Origin: Diphasiastrum complanatum
Lineage: Eukaryota; Streptophyta; Lycopodiopsida; Lycopodiales; Lycopodiaceae
Direction of reading: 5' to 3'
DNA length: 64,000 nt
Assembly: GCA_029204225.1 (NCBI GenBank)
Contig: CM055102.1
Location: 12,071,939 to 12,135,938 of the forward strand
Numbering within the stretch: position 1 is the stretch's first letter; the number at the start of each line of letters is the position of its first letter. Below the pieces are notes generated by a model. That model searched no databases. It was given only the letters and a program-made list of their open reading frames with translations, and was not told the DNA's origin. Below are positions 56,422 to 64,000 of this stretch, piece after piece. A program made the translations under genes and the position numbers.

Positions 56422-58409
56422 TGCTAATACATTCTAGGTACAGGAGTTTGTAGATTGACATTGTTAATGAAAATTTTGTAGAAGAAGTATAAATGCCAAT
56501 AGATAGAGTGAACCAAGAAGCTTGGATGGTAAAGTATCACAATTCATGCTCAATCTCCGATGGTTGGTCCAAATATTCCATAGCTTCAGTTTCTAATCAT
56601 AAATCTACCTTGAGATATACCAAACACCAAATGGGAATAATAAAGAATTAGCTAACGAGTATTATGTCGTAAGGCACCAATCTTGAGCTACAGAAAAACC
56701 TTGATTCCAAGCATTCAATGTCGTTAACAGTTTCATTATTCCTCACACCACCCCATATAGTGTCCATCAAAAATTAAAGAGTACGATAGCTCTCATGTGG
56801 ATTTTTCATAGGGACCAAAGTCATCTGCAAGGTAGAGATGCCATTTTTGGACAACAATACTAACAATGTTTAATACTAAGATAGAATGGAGACCAAAGAT
56901 GGCATCACCACAGGTCAAGTGAAAGCAAAGGGATTGGAGGACTCGAACTGAATGTCACACTTTCAAAACCACAGAGTTACCTATGCATGAGCTTACCCAA
57001 ATACATGTGACTAAATCATTATAACCCACTTCTATAGAACAGGTCAAGAAATAATAGAAACATAGTCAACATGAGTGGTAAATCAAAATTTATAAATAGT
57101 GCTTGGAAAAGTTAATAATTGGCTAAATTTTCTTCATAATAATTTTTGTTACAGTTGACTTTTGAATATTTTAGTTTTTATGTACTTTTAATCCCTCTAA
57201 CAAAAATTGTTGTTGGTTTCTCAAAACAATTATTGGTCTCATTATTAGAGAATGGTGGCATTCCCAAACAATATGAAGTACCCTAGGAGACGAAAATATT
57301 TACTAAGGTTCAAGTAATCTAAGAGGCAAAGTTGTGCAAAGGCACATTTGATTGCCATCGCCCCTCGATTCATTCTTAATGTACTACAAAGCAATGTTTT
57401 GAAATACCTAGAGTATGAGAGAAGGGAATGACCAACCTGTTTTTATGAATAGTTAACCCTATAAAAAAAATAAAAGTATGTTGACTTGAAAACAATGAGC
57501 AGTATAACTATTTCAAAAGTTAAGTATAGCAGTTCATTGAACTCACTAGGAGCAATAAAATAACATGTAAAACTAAACAAAATTTTGACATTGTAAATTT
57601 CACATATATTCAGAGTTGAGATTTTGCATAATACATGGAAGAAAAAGTAAAAGTTACATCCAAACAATGAAAGACTAGCTTATAAATTATAACATGCTTT
57701 TTGTTTATAATTATGAATGGATTATAGACAAGAAGAAGAGCAAGGCCCAAGAAAAAAAAAGATGCTAGGAGTAACTTATATAAAAAATCTTTCTTTTATT
57801 TTGGTTAGGTTTAGTTTTAGTTGTTTATTATGCTTACAATGCTCTTGAAGGAGTAACCTTGAGCCATACCTATTGTGTCGTCAATATTTGGAGCTTTGAG
57901 CTCGTTCTCTAGCCCAGTGATGGATGTACATATTGCACACAATGATGCTAGTGCATAAATAACACACTAGCCCTTTCTTCTGGAGATCTCGAGTTCACCT
58001 CCAAATCATAACCATTTCAATGGCTCATATCCCTATCTAACCCCCTTAGAAAACAATGCATGTTATTCCCTTCTTCTTTGAGATTTGGAGTTTAACTCTA
58101 AATCCTCACACGATGAGAAAATACAAGAGAAAAACGAGGTGATCCAAACAAAAAAAATCACAAGGAGATTTGTCCTATGTGCTAAAAATTGAAAATTTAA
58201 ATTTATTCTTCCGATTTAACAAGATTAAGAAAAGCATCCTTTTCAGCTCAAACTCGCCTAAAAGTGATAGATCGGCCTTGAGATAGTCCTCACAATAGCT
58301 TATTCTTACCGTAATGGATACTTTGTGACTACTATGCCCATTTTTGGGCTCCTTAAAAAGCAGAATATGTCACTGTTTTTTTCAAAAAAGAAAATTTGAT
58401 GCCCATTCC
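56422..58409. other. Unassigned DNA
   Basis: AT-rich, with no supported gene. Confidence 0.6.
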
Positions 58410-58604
58410 CGCCTGCACGTCAGGCGTCGAGGCGCCAGACTGCCACGTGGCAACGTGTGGGTGGATAAAAAAAGTCAAACTGCTCATTATGCTTCATAAT
58501 GAGCATGTAAAATTTTTCAAAGTATCCAGTACGCAACTTTTTGCCCGGTTCGGCTTTCCAAAAAAATTTTGCCGAGCCGAACAAATTTTTGGAAAGCCGA
58601 ACCG
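58410..58604. repeat. Cluster of four palindromes/hairpins
   Basis: CGCCTG-CACGT-CAGGCG is at 58410-58426. The perfect palindrome TGCCACGTGGCA is at 58441-58452. TGCTCATTATG, a CTT loop and the exact complement are at 58481-58505. A long hairpin with arms beginning CGGTTCGGCTTTCCAAAAA has arms at about 58546-58568 and 58583-58604. The region is more GC-rich than its surroundings. Confidence 0.85.
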
Positions 58605-58650
58605 AGCAGAATGGCGTGTGCCCTCAGCTCCTTCCATAACATGTTATGCG

Positions 58651-58735
58651 AACAAGGGAGTTGGCTCAATTGGTTAGCTTGACATCCAAAGTTTCTTTGG
58701 TCTCAAGTTCGAGCCTCCCCTTGGAAACCAAGAAG
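58651..58735 (+). mobile_element. Very short tRNA-like SINE with 16-bp flanking repeats
   Basis: The core 58656-58719 looks like a tRNA. Box A is TGGCTCAATTGG (58662-58673), box B is AGTTCGAGCC (58706-58715), and GGGAG at the start pairs with CTCCC at the end (58715-58719). It lacks a full anticodon arm (64 nt). The identical CATAACATGTTATGCG flanks the unit at 58635-58650 and 58736-58751, as a SINE target duplication would. The flanking sequence is itself partly palindromic. A tRNA relic duplicated by another route is possible. Confidence 0.6.
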
Positions 58736-58751
58736 CATAACATGTTATGCG

Positions 58752-59397
58752 CGATTGCAGCAAAGCTAAAAAAAGACCACTAACACAAAAGGCTGAAATC
58801 CGAGGTCACTAAAAAGTTCATTCCACTATACATACACATATAGTAAGAGTTTCATGTGGTCACCATTTAAGGATTTGGGGGCCTACCCCTACCCCTAGTA
58901 AAACAACAAAAACATACACACACTGTCACACGGACTACATCCTTCCGTGATATTTCATTCTCGAGGTGTCTTGTCAAAAGTGCGGACTACGGGCTCGCCA
59001 GCTCCCTCGACGCCAATACCTCCTCCATACAACTACAACTACTACAGCCTCGACTATACCACCTACGACGTCGTCTGTTTTTTCGCAATCGATCGATCGA
59101 TCCATCGGTAATGTGAAGTTGCAGATCGTTCCTGATGCTGCTGCTGAGTGATTGATTGATTGATTATGTGGTTTCTACTTTTGCTCAGCTGCCAGATCAA
59201 GCCCAGTTGCTGATCCTCCAGCTTGCCTGTGCATTTGTGCCAATTCCACGTTGTCCTGATTGAGAGCGATCCACATGGTAACGATCCGCGGTTGGGTTTT
59301 TTCTTGGGCTTAGCAGTTGGAACTGGAGCGCTCTGTTTTTTGTTCGTGATTTTCAGACGTTTGGTTAGCCGTCTTGAGAAGTTATTGTGGCTTGTTG
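58752..59397 (+). promoter_or_regulatory. Probable promoter/first-exon region of the NPF gene
   Basis: It precedes and partly overlaps the region duplicated at 43.9-45.3 kb. CACACACTGTCACACGG and AATCGATCGATCGATCC (~59085) and GATTGATTGATTGATTA (~59148-59165) simple runs are present. I cannot fix a transcription start. A GGTAATGTGAAG stretch (~59105) could be a splice donor of a leader exon. Confidence 0.35.
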
Positions 59398-60409
59398 ATA
59401 ATTCCGGAAGCTTTAGATTAGTCCGAACGCTCTTTCTTTTGGTTTTTGCTCAAAGAAGATAATCCATTGCGTGATAAAATTTGAATAACTTTAGGACGTT
59501 TGGTTTAGTGATTGAAGGCAAAGATTTCGCTTGGTGAGACGTTGAAAAACTTCTGCTGTAGTCGGCTGATAATTTCCTCAAGCTTCATCGCTGGAGCACT
59601 CATTTCTTGTTTTTGGCTTGAACAAAGAAATCCATTTGTTAATTAGATGACTTTAAGACATTTGGCTGATTAAGTGATTCAAGGCACAGATTTTGCATGC
59701 TGAGTCGACATTGAGAAATAACATTGTTATAACTCTGGTCTGCTGATAATTTGCTCAAGCTGGTTGAGATTAGCTGGAGCACTCTTTTCTTTTTTTGTTG
59801 CTTGGACAAGAATATCTGTTGCGTAACTTGAAGACATGACTGGTTAAGTGATTTAAGTCACATATTTCGCTTGGTGAGGCGATGTTAATAAATCACGTTA
59901 GTCTGCTTATAGTTTCCTCACGCTTCAAATTGCCAGATCGCTCTTTTTTCTTTTTAATTTTTGCTTGAACAACAGATTCATGGCATGATCGAGTAAGTTT
60001 GAGACATTTGTTTAAGTGAATTAAGGCACAGATTTCTCTTTACGAGGTACTGATGCTGAGAAATCACTGTTGTCTGCTGATGTTCACCTCGGGCTTTAGA
60101 TTAATTGTCCATGGAGCACTCTTTATTTGGTTTTTTGCTGAGCAAGAAAATACGTTACGTGATTGAATAACGTTAGGACATTCAGCTAAAAGATTTAAGG
60201 CACATATTTTGCTTGGTGAGCCGATGTTGAGAAACTGCTGTAGTCTGCCGATAATTTCCTCAAGCTTTAGAGCTGGAGCACTCTTTTTTTGCTTTTTGTT
60301 TGAACACGAAAATCTATTGGTGATTAAGTACATTAAGGCATTCGGTTAAATGAATACTCAAGGCACGGCTTCGCATCGTGAGGCGACGTTGAGAAGCTTC
60401 AGAGAGGCT
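59398..60409 (+). repeat. Six degenerate ~165-bp tandem repeats in the NPF 5' region
   Basis: Units begin near 59398, 59568, 59747, 59909, 60079 and 60249. Each opens ATAATTTCCTCAAGCTT (or a variant) and contains GGAGCACTCTTT, a T-rich run, TTGCTTGAACAA, GCGTGATTGAATAA, TTAAGGCACA(G/T)ATTT, GCTTGGTGAGGCGATGTTGAG and CTGTAGTCTGCTG. Divergence between units is high. There is one incomplete unit before the first and one partial after the last. Confidence 0.82.
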
Positions 60410-63400
60410 TAAAATGATAGCTTTAATTGAATCTGTAACTCATTGTGAAGTTTTTGGATCTTCAGAGCTACATTTTGAGCACCTCTTATTTTATGTAAAG
60501 CACTTAGGAATAGAGTGTCTTGATTTTGCATTCACGAAGATCAACCAAAAAATAAATCGCTTTATTCAAAAATCCGCTGCGGGAAGAACACGAGAGCTCA
60601 CCTTGGCTTTCACAACTTATCGTGACAACGTGTAGCTCCTTGTAGACTTCGAACTTTTATTTTTTGAGTGAACCGGCAAAACAAAACCCGGGGGAGGAAA
60701 ATTGATCTTTCATAACGGCAATTCCTATTGAGCTTGCCGTTCAAATGGACGGGAAGACTTTCCTGCCCAAAGTAGCTTTAAACTATTTCATGGTGTGTTA
60801 CGAATCTTTCGGATATTCCCTTATAATTTAAATGTTAGAGTAGTGCAAAAGAACAGCATGATTTGAAGAAAACTTAGTGATGGGACGCCTCACTTAACAT
60901 GTAGTGCATCCACCTAGGAGAGGCACTAGCATTAGCACATTGTGCAATCAAGGAAGGTGAGACTGGGTCCCCAGCTAATTGTTTCAGCTTACAGTACGCA
61001 ACAGAGTTGCAGGCTCAAAAGTTTGTCAAACTTAGAAGTGTCCTAATGCGATTCCTTAACAACTGGACATGAATGTTGATCAAAGACACGGGAGGTTGGC
61101 AGGCTCACTTGCAGACATCTCATTTCATGTGATATAATCCACTTATGCACCATGGTTGCATCTGAGCTTGACAATTTTATTAAATAGCAGCCAGCACCTG
61201 AGACGAAGGAAGGGGGGAGGGGAGGATAGTTGTCATCATTAGGGACCAAGGTTGGGGAGATTCAAGGTTTGAGCACTCTTCAATTATCGTTAACCTCTAA
61301 GAGAGGTTAGAGCTGTCCACTTGGATGATGTAACAGCGGTTCTTCGGACAAGATAATTACAGATCTTGTTCTTTCGCTTTAGATTCTTCCGACAAGATAA
61401 AAAACAACATATTCGCTTAGGAAATAATGCCTTAGCAAGTAAACTCTGCAGAGTCTGTCATATAAGCTTTTCCTTCTGGACCTTATGTCAATATTTATCT
61501 TGTGCCCTTACAACTCTCCTTGCATCAAAACAAGATTTGCAGCATCTGGCTTGTTTTGTATGTTGATATTCACTGTTTTTGTGCTAGTGAAGTATAATTG
61601 AAAGCTCTTGGTACGGTATTTTCAATTCTCTTGTTCTTGTTCGTTTCCTTGGTCATTCAGCTAAATGTTTCTAGATGTGCCTAAAACTGATTTTAGTAGC
61701 GCTCATTTTTTTGGAGAATTCATGAACATATACTCTCCAGAGTCTGCTCATAATTACTCTAACCTTTAATGATGATGCATTTCATATGCAAGTAACATTC
61801 TGCATTTTATCGATAATCAAAGTGTACTGGGGGCTGCCAGCTCAGAATGTTAATGTCATTGCTTTGTTAATTCTAGACGCATTTGTTGACTCTTCACGAA
61901 TGTGAAAAAGATTCAGTAAGTATGAGAGCTATCATGCAGCTGGAGAAATAAAAACAGACCTAGTTTCTACTGATTGTATGCTTGATTGAGGATCAAAAAG
62001 ATAGAGCAAAGTGAATCCTATTAAAATACGGGTGGACAGAAGATCTGACTCTGCAAATCTTCAGATCCTACTAGAATCAAAGGTTAGAATTTCTTCACTG
62101 GAAAGAGTTTGCTGAGGGAATGAAAAAAAAAAATGCATTAGACCATTCCATACGTACTGAATAATATGCCCAGCCTCAAAGCCTTTTGAAACAGGCTTCT
62201 ATGATTTTATCTAATCTAGGGTGGGTTGTTCATTGGTCCCATAAAACGAGCAGTCAGTCATGAAATAATCTAATTGAAAGCATTCTTGGTGAAGTATCAT
62301 AATAGTAAATATGGCCTATTGTAAAAGAATTTATTCTTGACATAGCATCGCCAAATTTGTGTGTTCTCTGAAAAAGGTCAAGCGTGTATGTGAAAGGTAA
62401 ATCTTCCAAAGAGAACAAAAGTAATCACTGAAGTTCTTTCATGAACAGAGACAAATCGGGTACATTTTTCAACCCTGAAGGCAATGGATAGCTTTGGGGA
62501 TCTTAAGTAATCTTGCATTCAAAACGTTATGCACTTTAATGAGTATTCCTTGCTGAGCAGCAGCGCATAACAAAGCTGCGTCCAAAATTAAAAGGCCTGC
62601 TGGATGACAACTTCTTCCCTCAACTCAATGTTTGGAGTTTAATTCCATTCAGCCACGCATACATATAGGATAACACAAATTTTTGTCATGTTGGATATAT
62701 ATGTATTTGCAACAGAAAAATCATCCATAAGCAAAGTATCAGATTTATCATACTGTTGTTGGTCAAATTCAACATACTTTTGTTGGTCAGGTTCAACATG
62801 CTGTTGTTGGTCTCTAGAATTTTAGAAATGAAACTTTGACGTCTGTCCTTCATTTACTTACTGGGAAGTGGGTAGCTAGTTTGCCACTAAATGAAAATGT
62901 CAAAAACTAAGTTCTGTCAATGACTCTAAATTGTCTTCTGCTGCAAAGGTAAGTTTAAAACATTTTAATATTTGCCAGCATAAAGTACAAGAACTCAAAT
63001 GAGAATCCCCACGGTCAGCCACAGGGAAAAACATGATGGAACCTTTTTCCTCATATTCTGACGGATTATTTCTAGCATATGAAGAGTATCTGTGCCGATG
63101 TGACTGCCACAAGCACGATACAGTTTTAACTTTCCCGTTGACTAGTGCTCATCACTAGTACTTTCAATACTCAGTCACTTAGACGCTGAATGTATCTTGA
63201 GCAGCTTGCTCGAGACTTTGAAGTTTTCATATGTTCATTCACCTTATCAATCACTTCGCACAGGAAACAGAATTTTGACAGGCTCTGGACACATGATATC
63301 GACTAAGTGAAGTAGGGGATGTATGCATTCTCCAAAAGCAATCAGAGGGTAGTGCTGTGTTACAAAGCTGCTGGAAAGAGTCCATCAGAACGTTGACCAT

Positions 63401-63539
63401 TGGAAACTATCAATTTTATGGAAACTGTTATTACCTAGAATAGTGGACAATAGGTCCATCTGAGTGCTTTTAGAATATAGCAGAGTGACTATATTGTTAT
63501 TTGACACAATTTTCTGATTTCTTGTAAACATTTGTGCAG
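60410..63539 (+). other. NPF gene 5' region / long intron
   Basis: The stretch up to about 61340 is shared with the duplicate at 44.5-45.3 kb. No further exon is firmly identified; the start codon of the transporter should be in a short exon somewhere here or in 58.9-60.4 kb. It ends in an acceptor TTTGTGCAG at 63539. Confidence 0.5.
62749..62817 (+). repeat. Three 24-bp tandem repeats
   Basis: CATACTGTTGTTGGTCAAAT-type units (24 bp) begin at 62749, 62773 and 62797; the third is partial. Confidence 0.85.
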
Positions 63540-64000
63540 GAAAAACAAGAGAAGCCTCTGTTAACCGGATCTTCAGGTTGGAGGGCTGCACCTTTTATAC
63601 TCGGTAAACCTTCTCAAATAACCAAGCTTTGTGGTGGGAATATTATGAACTTGGAAGCAAGAAGTTTCGATGTGCTAGAACTAAATTTCCGTGTTGTAGG
63701 GGATAAACTGCAACTTTGATCAGGTTGAGCTCTCTAATATCTGAACTTGATTTGACTGCATGAATGTATTAGTTGCGGAGGGGCTTGAAAGCATGGCATT
63801 CTTTTCGGTCGGATTGAACTTGTTTCAATACCTCTTTGAAAACATGCACCTTTCCATGACGAGCTCAGCAAATGGAATGACAAACTTCATGGGAACGTCC
63901 TATGTGCTCTCACTCCTTGGAGGCTTTATTTCAGATACTTGGCTGAGCCGGTTCACAACACTTAGAATTTCCGCTCTCATTGAATTGTTGGTACGTTTCG
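63540..64000 (+). CDS. NRT1/PTR family (NPF) transporter, N-terminal exons, partial at right edge
   Basis: Exon 63540-63603 follows TTTGTGCAG and gives EKPLLTGSSGWRAAPFIL. An intron (63604-63772, GTAAAC to ATTAG) interrupts a codon (phase 1). The next exon continues VAEGLESMAFFSVG and NLFQYLFENMHLSM. It then gives TNFMGTSYVLSLLGGFISDT, WLSRFTTLR and reaches the window end. GWRAAPFIL followed by a helix, then TNFMGTS...LGGFISD, is the TM1-TM2 signature of plant NPF proton-coupled transporters (nitrate, peptides, hormones and others); the wording is nearest to NPF4-like members by impression. The start codon must be in an upstream exon; NPF proteins usually begin 10-40 residues before GWR. The membrane is expected to be plasma membrane or tonoplast, and the substrate cannot be told. 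Codons look intact, so this is probably a live gene. Confidence 0.85.

Noticed and set aside
58656-58719. Functional tRNA gene
   Set aside because: Only 64 nt, no proper anticodon arm, and flanked by a 16-bp duplication; a SINE-like insertion fits better.
60414-60635. 73-codon + strand ORF considered as the first NPF exon
   Set aside because: No donor site in the right phase, no NPF similarity, and the frame is not kept in the duplicate at 44.5 kb.
1-64000. CRISPR array, riboswitch or bacterial operon
   Set aside because: The window is plainly a plant nuclear genome; no regularly spaced identical repeats with unique spacers were seen.

Overview
This is a stretch of nuclear DNA from a land plant with a large, transposon-rich genome. 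The evidence is Ty1/copia and Ty3/gypsy elements with plant-type PBS (TGGTATCAGAGC, initiator-Met tRNA), GT-AG introns, and the first visible exons of an NRT1/PTR-family (NPF) transporter at the right edge. The exact lineage cannot be told from the sequence; a fern, lycophyte, bryophyte or gymnosperm is as possible as an angiosperm. The only clear host gene is the NPF gene (63540-64000, continuing past the window).

1-13.5 kb is a three-deep nest of + strand copia elements. An old fragment (1-409 and 12924-13477) was split by a second element (410-12923, 691-bp LTRs, TSD GTCAC). That element was in turn split seven codons into its gag by a third (1754-8275, 654-bp LTRs, TSD CCTAC). LTR divergence by eye (about 7 differences against 2) agrees with this order. 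The youngest element has one unbroken 1342-codon ORF, but its reverse transcriptase is degenerate and it has no RNase H.

13.5-19.8 kb holds a decayed Ty3/gypsy pol on the - strand with two retropepsin domains in tandem, followed by a further broken ORF with a coiled-coil end. 20.3-22.6 kb is a decayed + strand ORF of unknown family. 23-31 kb is fragmentary: a solo LTR, an LRR-like scrap, copia and gypsy fragments in both orientations, a CT microsatellite and AT-rich DNA.

31.7-38.7 kb is the most unusual part. It looks like a decayed DNA transposon with at least three spliced genes: a - strand putative transposase; a convergent + strand gene of unknown family; and, divergent from the latter, a - strand gene starting with a histone H3-like (CENH3-like) fold, followed by exons with a weak resemblance to an Ulp1-type cysteine protease. 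The divergent intergenic region carries an iterated motif (ATATTGG...TCAAGCGC and its inverse).

38.7-40.7 kb is the 5' end of another copia of the second element's family, with a MITE inside it. 42.5-43.3 kb holds LTR-like and LINE-like remnants. 43.9-45.3 kb is a diverged copy of the NPF gene's 5' region. 48145-56416 is a compound copia array with three LTRs bounded by one TSD (ATAAA), itself interrupted by a different copia. 58.4-58.75 kb contains a cluster of perfect hairpins and a very short tRNA-like SINE with 16-bp flanking repeats. 59-63.5 kb is the long 5' region of the NPF gene, with six degenerate ~165-bp tandem repeats.
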